Source: Bacteroidales bacterium (GTDB taxonomy: Bacteria; Bacteroidota; Bacteroidia; Bacteroidales; Bacteroidaceae). From it: a stretch of 64,000 nucleotides of DNA. Of this stretch, positions 1 through 7,466 are shown piece by piece (within the stretch, counting starts at the first letter, position 1; every line of letters begins with the position of its first letter). The stretch spans positions 13,664 to 77,663 of the forward strand of contig SFFY01000007.1 of the NCBI GenBank assembly GCA_004556745.1. The letters are read 5' to 3'. A model generated the notes under the pieces. That model ran no database searches. It was not told the DNA's origin and saw only the letters and a list, made by a program, of their open reading frames with translations. Made by a program: the position numbers and the translations under genes.

Positions 1-561
1 CTCGTGCTGGGTATCAACGTGGCCATGACCAATATGGCCAACAGCAAATACCCCGTGCTCTTCATCTTCTGCCTCTCCCTCGGCGGACTGCTCGGCACCG
101 TGCTCAAACTCGACCAGCGCATGGAAAGCGCCACGCGCCGCATGTCCACCTCCAACCTCGTGGAAGGCATCACCACCGGCGTGCTGCTCTGCTGCGTGGG
201 CACGCTCTCGATGATGGGCCCCGTGCTGAGCGCGCTCTACGGTGACAATACTTATCTGATGACCGCCGCCACGCTCAACCTCGTAACGATGATCGTGCTC
301 GCTTCGAGCTACGGTTTCGGGACTGCCGTGACGGGCATCGTTATCTTCGTGTGGCAAGCGAGCATCTACGGCATCGCCAAAGTTTCGCAGACGTTCATCT
401 CCGAACAACTTATCACAGAAGTCTCGGTGGTGGGCGGCGTGCTTATTGCCGCCTCGGGACTGGGCGTACTCAACATCAAGGACTGCAAGACCATCAACCT
501 CCTGCCCGCCCTCGTGATGCCTATGCTGTTCTTCCTTATCAAAAACCTCTTGGGAATATAA
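1..561 (+). CDS. DUF554 family membrane protein (5' end outside window)
   Basis: About 186 residues of a very hydrophobic protein can be read up to the TAA at 559-561. The frame is open to the window edge, so the gene probably starts upstream; the family (YqgA/YdfK, DUF554) is usually about 220-240 residues. Several membrane segments are visible, including one near the start (VLFIFCLSLGGLLGTVL) and one at the C-terminus (LLPALVMPMLFFLIKNLL). The conserved run LVEGITTGVLLCCVGTLSMM is typical of DUF554. It sits in the inner membrane and its substrate is unknown. purA follows after 19 bp in the same direction, so co-transcription is possible. The family call rests on recognised motifs, not a search. 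Confidence 0.75.
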   Translation, partial: LVLGINVAMTNMANSKYPVLFIFCLSLGGLLGTVLKLDQRMESATRRMSTSNLVEGITTGVLLCCVGTLSMMGPVLSALYGDNTYLMTAATLNLVTMIVLASSYGFGTAVTGIVIFVWQASIYGIAKVSQTFISEQLITEVSVVGGVLIAASGLGVLNIKDCKTINLLPALVMPMLFFLIKNLLGI

Positions 562-580
562 TAATCAAAAAAAATAAAAT

Positions 581-1849
581 ATGACAAAGGGAAAAGTTGA
601 TGCCCTGCTGGGCATTGTTTTCGGCGACGAAGGCAAAGGCAAGGTCGTGGATTTCTTCACGCCGCGCTACGATGTAGTCGCCCGCTTTGCCGGAGGCCCC
701 AACGCCGGCCACACAATTATCTTCGACGGAAAGAAATTCGTGTTGCGCTCCATTCCGTCGGGCATCTTCGATGAAGGCAAAATCAACATCATAGGCAACG
801 GTTGCGTCATCGCGCCCGACCTCTTCATGGCAGAAGCCCGCGAGCTCGAGGCCGCCGGCTACGACATCGCCCCCCGCCTTCACATCAGCCGCCGCGCCCA
901 TCTCATTCTGCCCACCCACCGCGTGCTTGACCGCGCCTACGAGGCAGCCAAGGGCAAAAACAAGGTAGGCACGACGGGCAAGGGCATCGGCCCGGCTTAC
1001 AGCGACAAGGCCGCCCGCGTAGGCTTGCGCGTCGGCGACATTGAGGAGAACTTTGAAGAGAAATACCGTGCGCTCAAAGCCCGTCACGAACAAATCCTCC
1101 GCGACCTGCATTTTACGGATTACGACATTACGGAAGAAGAAAAACTGTGGATGGAGGGCGTGGAATATATGCGCCGCTTCAAGCTCTCTAACACCGAAGC
1201 AGAAATCAACCGCGCCCTCGCCGAAGGCAAGGCTGTGCTTGCCGAGGGAGCGCAAGGCTCGTTACTCGACATCGACCACGGCACCTATCCTTTCGTGTCC
1301 TCTTCCAGCACCACCGCCGGCGGCGTTTGCACCGGCTTGGGCGTAGCCCCCAATACGATTGACCGCGTTTTCGGCATCTTCAAAGCATACAGCACGCGCG
1401 TCGGCTCCGGGCCTTTCCCCGTGGAACTCTTTGACGAGACGGGCGAAACGCTCCGCCGCATCGGCCACGAGTACGGCGCAGTGACGGGCCGCAACCGCCG
1501 CTGCGGCTGGATTGACCTCGTTGCACTGAAATACGCCATCATGATAAATGGCGTGACCGACCTCGTAATGATGAAGGGCGACGTGCTCGACGACTTCCAG
1601 ACCATTAAAGTCTGCACCGCATACAAGAAGGGCGACGAAGTGGTGACGGAAATGCCTTACGACACCGAGGGCTACGAAGCCGTGTACGAGGAACTCCACG
1701 GCTGGCAGACACCGCTCACGGAAATACGCGAGGAAAAGGACTTCCCGCCCGCCTTCTCCGCCTACATCGCTTATCTTGAAAAGCAGCTCGCCGTCCGCAT
1801 CTCTATCGTCAGCGTAGGGCCCGACAGAGAGGCAACAATTATTCGGTAG
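581..1849 (+). CDS. purA: Adenylosuccinate synthase
   Basis: Cytosolic enzyme of AMP synthesis: it joins IMP and aspartate using GTP to give adenylosuccinate. The 422-residue length is normal. The GTP-binding loop GDEGKGK is at residues 15-21, with Asp16 in the catalytic position. NAGHTI, with the catalytic His, follows at about residue 41, and the IMP-binding stretch GTTGKGIGPAYSDKAAR is at about residue 129. The family motif usually reads WGDEGKGK; here the Trp is Phe. The ATG at 581 gives a start at the usual place before the P-loop. The gene ends in a strong bidirectional hairpin shared with the convergent TetR gene. Confidence 0.97.
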   Translation: MTKGKVDALLGIVFGDEGKGKVVDFFTPRYDVVARFAGGPNAGHTIIFDGKKFVLRSIPSGIFDEGKINIIGNGCVIAPDLFMAEARELEAAGYDIAPRLHISRRAHLILPTHRVLDRAYEAAKGKNKVGTTGKGIGPAYSDKAARVGLRVGDIEENFEEKYRALKARHEQILRDLHFTDYDITEEEKLWMEGVEYMRRFKLSNTEAEINRALAEGKAVLAEGAQGSLLDIDHGTYPFVSSSSTTAGGVCTGLGVAPNTIDRVFGIFKAYSTRVGSGPFPVELFDETGETLRRIGHEYGAVTGRNRRCGWIDLVALKYAIMINGVTDLVMMKGDVLDDFQTIKVCTAYKKGDEVVTEMPYDTEGYEAVYEELHGWQTPLTEIREEKDFPPAFSAYIAYLEKQLAVRISIVSVGPDREATIIR

Positions 1850-1870
1850 AACTTTTTATCTAAATACGTT

Positions 1871-1946
1871 AAGCGGCGCACAATGCTTTTTTCTGCATTG
1901 TGCGCCGCTATTATGTCTAAAAAAAATTGCTGTCCGCAGACAGCAA
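1871..1946. terminator. Bidirectional terminator between purA and the TetR gene
   Basis: A perfect 15-bp stem (1872-1886 with 1895-1909) with an 8-nt T-rich loop is followed by a second perfect 8-bp stem (1927-1934 with 1939-1946). A run of A/T lies between them. It sits exactly between two converging genes. Confidence 0.8.
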
Positions 1947-1964
1947 TAAAATATAAAATGGAAG

Positions 1965-2633
1965 CTATAACTGCTCCGCCTGCAAGATTTTCTCTAATAT
2001 ATCGTCCATATAGCGGGTTCCCTCGGGCGTGGTGCAGCCACGTATGTAGACGATGACGATGTTGTAGAAAAGAGATTTGAGCGAGCAGTCACGCCCAAGT
2101 TCCTCCATGACGTGGTGGTTGAGCAGGTTGGTGATTTGGCGATACACGATGCGGTAATCCACGTCGCTACGGAAAAGCCCTTGCTCCACGCCGCGCTGCA
2201 GAAAGGCCACGGCAGATGTCTCGCGCTCCTCGCGCCGCGCCTCGAAATAGGCTACGGCGGCGGGATATTTATGTATGTCGATGAAAAAAGTGGGATTGAC
2301 CATGCTGAAATCGCGCATGCTGTCGGCAAAGTCGCTCAGGATAATCTCGAGCACGTTGTCCGTCTCTGCGCATCGCCTAATCATACGCTGCGTCTTCTGC
2401 TCGTCGTGGCGGCGCAGGCCGGCAAGAAGGAGCGCGGCTTTGTCCGCAAAGAGTTCATAGAGTGTGCGCTTCGACATTTTCAGGGCATCGGCGATGCTGT
2501 CCATAGTGACGCTTTTGATGCCCTGTTTCTGAAACATGTGCATCGCTTGCTCTATCACGCGCAGGCGCACCTCTTCTTTATGTGTGTCGCCGATGCCGGC
2601 GGGCTTCGCTGTTGTAGCGGTCTTATTTTCCAT
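1965..2633 (-). CDS. TetR/AcrR family transcriptional regulator
   Basis: A 222-residue DNA-binding repressor-type protein. The N-terminal helix-turn-helix covers about residues 22-70 (VTMDSIADALKMSKRTLYE), preceded by the usual helix EQAMHMFQKQGIKS. The rest is a helical ligand or dimer domain with no recognisable specificity. Many Bacteroidetes relatives stand next to an RND efflux operon, but none is present here: the neighbours are purA (convergent) and an intergenic repeat. The gene has a good Bacteroidetes promoter at 2662-2692, overlapped by an inverted repeat that could be its own operator. The target genes cannot be told from this window. Confidence 0.9.
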   Translation of the reverse strand: MENKTATTAKPAGIGDTHKEEVRLRVIEQAMHMFQKQGIKSVTMDSIADALKMSKRTLYELFADKAALLLAGLRRHDEQKTQRMIRRCAETDNVLEIILSDFADSMRDFSMVNPTFFIDIHKYPAAVAYFEARREERETSAVAFLQRGVEQGLFRSDVDYRIVYRQITNLLNHHVMEELGRDCSLKSLFYNIVIVYIRGCTTPEGTRYMDDILEKILQAEQL

Positions 2634-2661
2634 AAAATGATTTCCCGGGGATTATCTGCTG

Positions 2662-2692
2662 CAAAGTTACAAAAACAAACTATCTTGGCAAA
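2662..2692 (-). promoter_or_regulatory. Bacteroidetes promoter of the TetR gene
   Basis: On the minus strand a TTTG box (plus-strand CAAA, 2689-2692) lies 19 bp before TAACTTTG (plus-strand CAAAGTTA, 2662-2669). This matches the TTTG / TAnnTTTG consensus. The start codon is about 30 bp downstream. Confidence 0.7.
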
Positions 2693-2699
2693 AATAGTT
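2678..2699. promoter_or_regulatory. Possible TetR operator
   Basis: The inverted repeat AACTAT-N10-ATAGTT overlaps the upstream promoter box of the TetR gene. Its position suggests autoregulation. The half-sites are short, so this is an inference. Confidence 0.4.
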
Positions 2700-2710
2700 T
2701 TCTTGCGATG

Positions 2711-2830
2711 CAAGGTCTCACGAGTAGGGGCGTTTTGCAAAACGCCCGCCGAATGCGCCGCATGGAATAAAATCAATGGGGCAACCATTTCCCGGGCGTT
2801 TTGCAAAACGCCCCTACTCGTGAGACCTTG
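2711..2830. repeat. Inverted-repeat element with perfect 38-bp arms (repeat A)
   Basis: Positions 2711-2748 and 2793-2830 are perfect reverse complements over 38 bp, with a 44-bp spacer. Each arm also holds the internal palindrome GGGCGTTTTGCAAAACGCCC. Parts of the same sequence recur at 10441, 38743 and 44066. It lies between the divergent TetR and PadR promoters. There is no coding capacity; it resembles a MITE or REP-like element. Confidence 0.85.
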
Positions 2831-2941
2831 GATTTTTATGAGAGCAAAGCAATGAGAAATGAAATATATTGACAAAACCGTACATTCCATGCTTGAAATA
2901 TTAAATTTATACTAATTAATAAGATTTTCTTAGTACTTTGC

Positions 2942-2973
2942 TTTGCAAGGTACTTATCTTTTGCATACTTTTG
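2942..2973 (+). promoter_or_regulatory. Bacteroidetes promoter of the PadR-PspC genes
   Basis: A TTTG box at 2942-2945 lies 20 bp before TACTTTTG at 2966-2973, a full match to the consensus. The PadR start codon follows 63 bp later. Confidence 0.7.
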
Positions 2974-3036
2974 CGGCAGATAGTTGATACTGCCCCACGG
3001 CCGGGGGCAAATTTATTACCAATACTCTCAAGGATT

Positions 3037-3411
3037 ATGAATGTAGACAATGCGAAATCACAGATGCGCAAAGGGATGCTGGAATACTGCGTGCTGCTGT
3101 TGCTGCGCAAGGAGCCTTCGTATGCCAACGACATCATCAACCGCCTGAAAAGCGTGGAGATGATCGTGGTGGAAGGAACGCTCTACCCTTTGCTGACCCG
3201 ACTGAAAAAGGACGGGATGCTCTCTTACGAATGGCGCGAAAGCACGCAAGGGCCGCCGCGCAAGTATTACGCGCTCACCGAGCAGGGCGAACTAGCCTTG
3301 GCCGAACTCGACGGCGCGTGGAACGAACTGGCACGCACCGTGGGACTGCTCAAAGCGGAAAGCCCGGCACGCCTCACGCTCGACGGATATACGCCAAGCA
3401 CATTATTATAA
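3037..3411 (+). CDS. PadR family transcriptional regulator
   Basis: A 124-residue winged-helix protein. I chose the ATG at 3037 because it starts just before the conserved MRKGMLEYCVLLLL segment, and the longer upstream frame runs through the promoter. The PadR signature is clear: SYANDIINRLKS, then VEGTLYPLLTRLKKDG (recognition helix and wing), then GPPRKYYALTEQG. PadR proteins are usually repressors that respond to envelope or phenolic stress. In Bacteroidetes they commonly stand next to a PspC-domain gene, as here (next gene, same strand), so it probably regulates that gene. Confidence 0.93.
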   Translation: MNVDNAKSQMRKGMLEYCVLLLLRKEPSYANDIINRLKSVEMIVVEGTLYPLLTRLKKDGMLSYEWRESTQGPPRKYYALTEQGELALAELDGAWNELARTVGLLKAESPARLTLDGYTPSTLL

Positions 3412-3429
3412 TATTATACCATACGTTTT

Positions 3430-3537
3430 AGTAAACAAGTAGACCAGTAAACGAGTAAACAAGACAAAATACTCAATATAATATATAAAGCCAATACAAT
3501 CCTGTCTCGTTTACTTGTTAACTCGTTTACTCGTAAC
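3430..3537. repeat. 8-bp-period repeat, two inverted blocks (repeat F)
   Basis: Block 3430-3465 is built of AGTAAACG-type octamers. Block 3504-3537 carries the same motif on the other strand (CGTTTACT type). An AT-rich centre separates them. The element fills the gap between the PadR gene and the PspC-domain gene. Confidence 0.75.
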
Positions 3538-3558
3538 TAAATAAAACAACCTCACATC

Positions 3559-5400
3559 ATGAAAAAGAATATCACCATCAATATGTTCGGGTCGCTCTAC
3601 GCCATCGACGAGGACGCCTACGCGCTCTTGAAGAGTTATCTCGAAAACATGCGCCGCTATTTCTCTAAAAAGGAGGGCGGCGACGAAATCGCCGACGACG
3701 TGGAGCATCGCGTGGCGGAACTTATGGAAGAATTAAAGCAAAGCGGCAAGGAAGCCTGCGACATCGACGATGTGCAGAACATCATCCACCGCATCGGCGA
3801 CCCCGAGCAAATGGATTCGGGCGAAACGGCAGACTCCCCCGATGCCGCCGCCACAGAGTCAGAAGAAACTGATTCGGAAACGGGCGCACCGGCAAGCGCC
3901 GCCGACCGCCTGACCGATTGGCTGCGCCGCCGCCGGCTCTACCGCGACGAGGACGACAAGATGCTGGGCGGCGTGCTTTCGGGGCTTTGCCACTACTTCG
4001 GCGGCACCGACCCGCTGCCGTGGCGCATCGCCATGGTGCTGCTCTGCTTCCTTAGTTTCTCCACGGTGGCCATTATCTATCTCGTGCTGTGGCTCTTCGT
4101 GCCGGCGGCGCAGACGGCCGAGCAGAAATTGCAGATGCGGGGCAAGACGGTGAACGCGCAAAGCATCAACGACGAGATTATCCGCAACGCCACCGCCGCC
4201 AACCCCGCCGGTGCGCCGCAGCAAAAGGAGGCCCGCGGGCGCAGCCTCATCAACACGCTCCTGCACGCCTTGGTGATCCTGCTTAAAGTTGGCGTGGCGT
4301 GCATTGTGGGCATGTTTGTCATCGGCATGTTGCTCGCTGCCTTCACGGTGCTTACCTTCGCCACCACGAGTTTCACCATTCTCACGAGTGTCAGCGATTG
4401 CGATCCCTTGCTTCCCGAAGCCCTTCACGCCATTCCCTATTCCACAGTCTCGCTTGTGGTTATTGCTTTCTGCCTGCTTGCTGCCGTGGGCATCTTGCTC
4501 TATCTGCTCGTCCGCTTCCTCACGGGCGGCACGTCGGGCAAAAGCCTCTCGCTCGGGCGCATCGTACTCCTCGTCCTCTCCTTAGTGCTCGCGCTCTGCG
4601 TGGCAGGCATCTTGGGCGGCATTTTAATGAAAAATTTCGACGATGCCCAATTCAAGGTGCTGCACGACAAGAATACGGTGAACGGCATCTATCTGCAACC
4701 CTCCGACCGCAACCGCCTCGCGGCGGACGGCGTGCACATCATGAAGTTGGAAAACTGCAACAACTGGGGCGATGTGTACGAATGGCACGAATCGTTTTTC
4801 AACGATGAAGCGGAAGAGTCCCACTGGGCCTTTTCGCGCTATCTGGACAACCAGCCCATGATTTTCGACCTGCAAAAAACGGTGACGCTGCCTGCCGGCA
4901 ACTATCGTTTGGAAATCATCTCGCAAGCCAGTGCTGCGGGCTGCTTCGGCTACACTGTGGACTCCGCCGGGGTTTACACGAACCTCGTGCCTCTGCCGGC
5001 CTATATAAAGGACGTGCCGAGCAACATCGGGAGAACGCCCTACGAACTTGCCTACACGATGGACTATTTCAAGCAGGCATATTATACGAAAGATGATTGG
5101 GATGATATAGCCGAGCGCGCCAAACGTTGGAGTTTCTCCGCCTCCCAACCTTTCCGCCACGCGGGCGGCACGATTACGTTCGGCGTAATCTGCGACCAGT
5201 CGAAAACGCAGCAGCCCAGCGGCAACTGTGCCTGGTGCAACGTGTGCGACATGCGCCTCGTGGAAGACCGGGGACAATTCTCCGTGCCTGGTGCGCCGAA
5301 CCAAACGGGCGCGGTCGGCAATGCCCCGGTAATTGACACGGTCAGCGTCGCGCAGCCGGCGCAATCTGCGAAAACCGGCAAGAAGAATAAGAAGAAATAA
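3559..5400 (+). CDS. PspC-domain membrane protein
   Basis: A 613-residue inner-membrane protein. The N-terminal 80 residues (starting MKKNITINMFGSLYAID) form a soluble helical region common in Bacteroidetes PspC proteins. The PspC domain follows at about residues 125-185, with KMLGGVLSGLCHYFGG, a membrane helix and WLFVPA. Further membrane segments lie at about residues 230-355. The C-terminal 250 residues look extracytoplasmic and end in a Lys-rich tail (KTGKKNKKK). PspC proteins sense or buffer envelope stress; the exact role here is inferred. It lies directly downstream of the PadR regulator and is followed after 9 bp by the PAP2 gene. Confidence 0.88.
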   Translation: MKKNITINMFGSLYAIDEDAYALLKSYLENMRRYFSKKEGGDEIADDVEHRVAELMEELKQSGKEACDIDDVQNIIHRIGDPEQMDSGETADSPDAAATESEETDSETGAPASAADRLTDWLRRRRLYRDEDDKMLGGVLSGLCHYFGGTDPLPWRIAMVLLCFLSFSTVAIIYLVLWLFVPAAQTAEQKLQMRGKTVNAQSINDEIIRNATAANPAGAPQQKEARGRSLINTLLHALVILLKVGVACIVGMFVIGMLLAAFTVLTFATTSFTILTSVSDCDPLLPEALHAIPYSTVSLVVIAFCLLAAVGILLYLLVRFLTGGTSGKSLSLGRIVLLVLSLVLALCVAGILGGILMKNFDDAQFKVLHDKNTVNGIYLQPSDRNRLAADGVHIMKLENCNNWGDVYEWHESFFNDEAEESHWAFSRYLDNQPMIFDLQKTVTLPAGNYRLEIISQASAAGCFGYTVDSAGVYTNLVPLPAYIKDVPSNIGRTPYELAYTMDYFKQAYYTKDDWDDIAERAKRWSFSASQPFRHAGGTITFGVICDQSKTQQPSGNCAWCNVCDMRLVEDRGQFSVPGAPNQTGAVGNAPVIDTVSVAQPAQSAKTGKKNKKK

Positions 5401-5409
5401 CCGCCATTT

Positions 5410-5949
5410 ATGAAAATAAGCCTTATCCTCTGTGCCTGCCTCATGCTCCACGCCACAAGCCTCACGGCACAGCGTAAATTCGTGGAGCGTTCCACAGACG
5501 TACTGTGCCTGGCTCCCTCCGCCACGGGCCTTATCAAGGCGATTGTGGAAAAGGACAAGAAGGGCATCTTGCAACTTGGACTAAGTTCTGCCACCACGCT
5601 CGCCATCAACTACGGGCTGGAAGCCATCATCAAGAAGGACCGCCCCGACGGCACAGGGCACCACGCTTTCCCCAGCACGCACACGGCGGTGGCTTTCGAC
5701 GGCGCATCGTTCCTGCTCCGCCGTTACGGCTGGCAGTGGGGCGTGCCTGCTTATGCCGTGGCCGCTTACGTGGCGTGGGGACGCACTTATGCCAAACGCC
5801 ACGACTGGTGGGACGTGCTCGGCGGTGCCGCCATAGGCGCGGGCGCAGCGTTCATCTACACCCGTCCCTTCGTGAAAAAGGCAGACGTGAGCATCGCCCC
5901 AGCATCGTTCGGCGACGGCGGGGGCATCAGCATGGTTGTGAATTTCTAA
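5410..5949 (+). CDS. PAP2 superfamily phosphatase
   Basis: A 179-residue membrane or periplasmic phosphatase. All three PAP2 motifs can be read: KKDRPDG (motif 1), FPSTHTA (motif 2, PSxH) and GRTYAKRHDWWDVLGG (motif 3, with His and Asp). An N-terminal signal-like segment (LILCACLMLHATSLTAQ) points to export. The family removes phosphate from lipids such as undecaprenyl or phosphatidylglycerol phosphate; the substrate here is not known. It probably belongs to the same transcript as the PspC gene. Its stop codon lies only 3 bp from the stop of the convergent hemolysin III gene. Confidence 0.9.
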   Translation: MKISLILCACLMLHATSLTAQRKFVERSTDVLCLAPSATGLIKAIVEKDKKGILQLGLSSATTLAINYGLEAIIKKDRPDGTGHHAFPSTHTAVAFDGASFLLRRYGWQWGVPAYAVAAYVAWGRTYAKRHDWWDVLGGAAIGAGAAFIYTRPFVKKADVSIAPASFGDGGGISMVVNF

Positions 5950-5952
5950 GTT

Positions 5953-6591
5953 TTAGGAAACGATGCAATAAACGGCGGCCCAGTGACTCACAGAACCGAG
6001 GAGGACGAAAATGTGCCAAATGCCGTGGAAATAGCGGCGGTCATCGTGGGCAAAGAAATAGGTGCCGCCAGTGTAGAAAAGGCCTTCTGCCAAAATCCAA
6101 AGCAGCGAAGGCAAGGATAGTTTGCTGACCACGGGCTCGGCGATAAAGACAACCGACCAGCCCATGGCGAGATACAAAGAAAGTGAAAGTTTCGGGTAAC
6201 GCCCCAAGGCTTTCACTTTATATATTATGCCTGCAACGACCACCACCCACAGCAGTCCGAACACCGTCCAACCGAGCGCGCCGCCCACCACTCCGATGCA
6301 GATGGGCGTATATGAGGCGGCAATCATCACGTAGATGCCGCAGTGGTCGAAGATGCGCAGCACACTCTTGGTCTTCCCGGGCAGCCACCAGTGGTAAAGG
6401 GTGCTGCACGCGTACATCAGCAGCATGCCGGAGGTAAAGAACGTCACGCCGAAAGCGTGCTGCCAGTTCTGCCGGTAGCCGTATCGGATAATGATCCATG
6501 CAACCGAGAGCGTAAACACCACGCCCGCCAAGTGCGTCAGCGTGTTGAAGATTTCCTCGCGGCTGCGGCGCGATTGTTTTTTCAGTTTCAT
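5953..6591 (-). CDS. Hemolysin III / PAQR family membrane protein
   Basis: A 212-residue protein with about seven membrane helices. Typical family motifs are EEIFNTLTHLAG near the N-terminus, STLYHWW, FDHCGIYVMIAASYTP in the middle and FHGIWHIFVLLGS near the end, whose His residues belong to the putative metal site. Despite the name, most members are not haemolysins and their activity is uncertain. It follows cdsA by 29 bp in the same direction and is likely the last gene of the rsfS-ftsH-cdsA cluster. Confidence 0.9.
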   Translation of the reverse strand: MKLKKQSRRSREEIFNTLTHLAGVVFTLSVAWIIIRYGYRQNWQHAFGVTFFTSGMLLMYACSTLYHWWLPGKTKSVLRIFDHCGIYVMIAASYTPICIGVVGGALGWTVFGLLWVVVVAGIIYKVKALGRYPKLSLSLYLAMGWSVVFIAEPVVSKLSLPSLLWILAEGLFYTGGTYFFAHDDRRYFHGIWHIFVLLGSVSHWAAVYCIVS

Positions 6592-6620
6592 TTATTAGTC
6601 TTGCCGTTTGGCAATATCCC

Positions 6621-7466
6621 TTAGCAACCTATGCAGAAGAAGTAGAGCACGGCGGCGGGAATGGCGAGGAGGGCGGAGTCGAAGCGGTCGAGCATGCCGC
6701 CGTGTCCCGGCAAAAGGGTGCCGGAATCTTTGATGCCCAATTGCCGTTTCAAGAGGCTTTCTACGAGGTCGCCCCATGTGCCGAATACGCAGACGGTAAG
6801 CGCGAGGCCGATCCAATAAACCAGTTCCATCTTGCCCGGACAAAGGGCGTTGATAACGACGGCTGCCACGATGCAGAGCAGTCCGCCGCCGATGCTGCCC
6901 ACCCACGACTTTTTAGGCGAGATGCGCTCGAAGAGTTTGGCGGGGAAATAGCGGCTCAGCAGGCTGCCGCAGCAGTAGGCGCCCGTGTCGCTCGTCCAAA
7001 GGAAGATGAAGACGGAGAGCGGGAATATCCACTCGAAGGCCGTCTGCCCGGTCACCGCATCGTAGCGGAACGCCAGCACGTTGAGCATGGCGAAGCCTAA
7101 GGCAATGTACACCTGCGCCGCGAAGGCGAACGCCCAGTTGCGCAGCGGGTCTTTGTGCTGCAAATAGAGTTCTTCGATGAGCAGGTATATCAGCGAGAGC
7201 AGATAGGGCACAAAGGCGCGGCTCGGCGTGAAGTCGCCGCAGAAGCCGGCGAAGGCGAAAAAGAGATACGTGCCTGCCGCCGTGGTGATGAGGCGGTTCA
7301 CGTTTGCGCCGGCATGATTGTTCACGATGCCCGTGAACTCCCAGATGGTGAGGGCGGTGATGAGGCCGAAGAGGGCGGTGAAGGTGACGGGCGAGTAGAT
7401 GGTGCCGCCCACGAGGGCAGCCACGAAAAGCACGCCCGTGAGGGTGCGTAATACGAAGTTATTCAT
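6621..7466 (-). CDS. cdsA: Phosphatidate cytidylyltransferase (CDP-diglyceride synthase)
   Basis: A 281-residue inner-membrane enzyme making CDP-diacylglycerol from CTP and phosphatidic acid, the entry to phospholipid synthesis. The signature near the C-terminus is complete (SLLKRQLGIKDSG, then LLPGHGGMLDRFDS). About eight hydrophobic segments precede it. I chose the ATG at 7466 (MNNFVLRTLTG); a longer frame exists but runs back into ftsH. The start overlaps the ftsH stop by 8 bp, which suggests translational coupling. Confidence 0.95.
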   Translation of the reverse strand: MNNFVLRTLTGVLFVAALVGGTIYSPVTFTALFGLITALTIWEFTGIVNNHAGANVNRLITTAAGTYLFFAFAGFCGDFTPSRAFVPYLLSLIYLLIEELYLQHKDPLRNWAFAFAAQVYIALGFAMLNVLAFRYDAVTGQTAFEWIFPLSVFIFLWTSDTGAYCCGSLLSRYFPAKLFERISPKKSWVGSIGGGLLCIVAAVVINALCPGKMELVYWIGLALTVCVFGTWGDLVESLLKRQLGIKDSGTLLPGHGGMLDRFDSALLAIPAAVLYFFCIGC

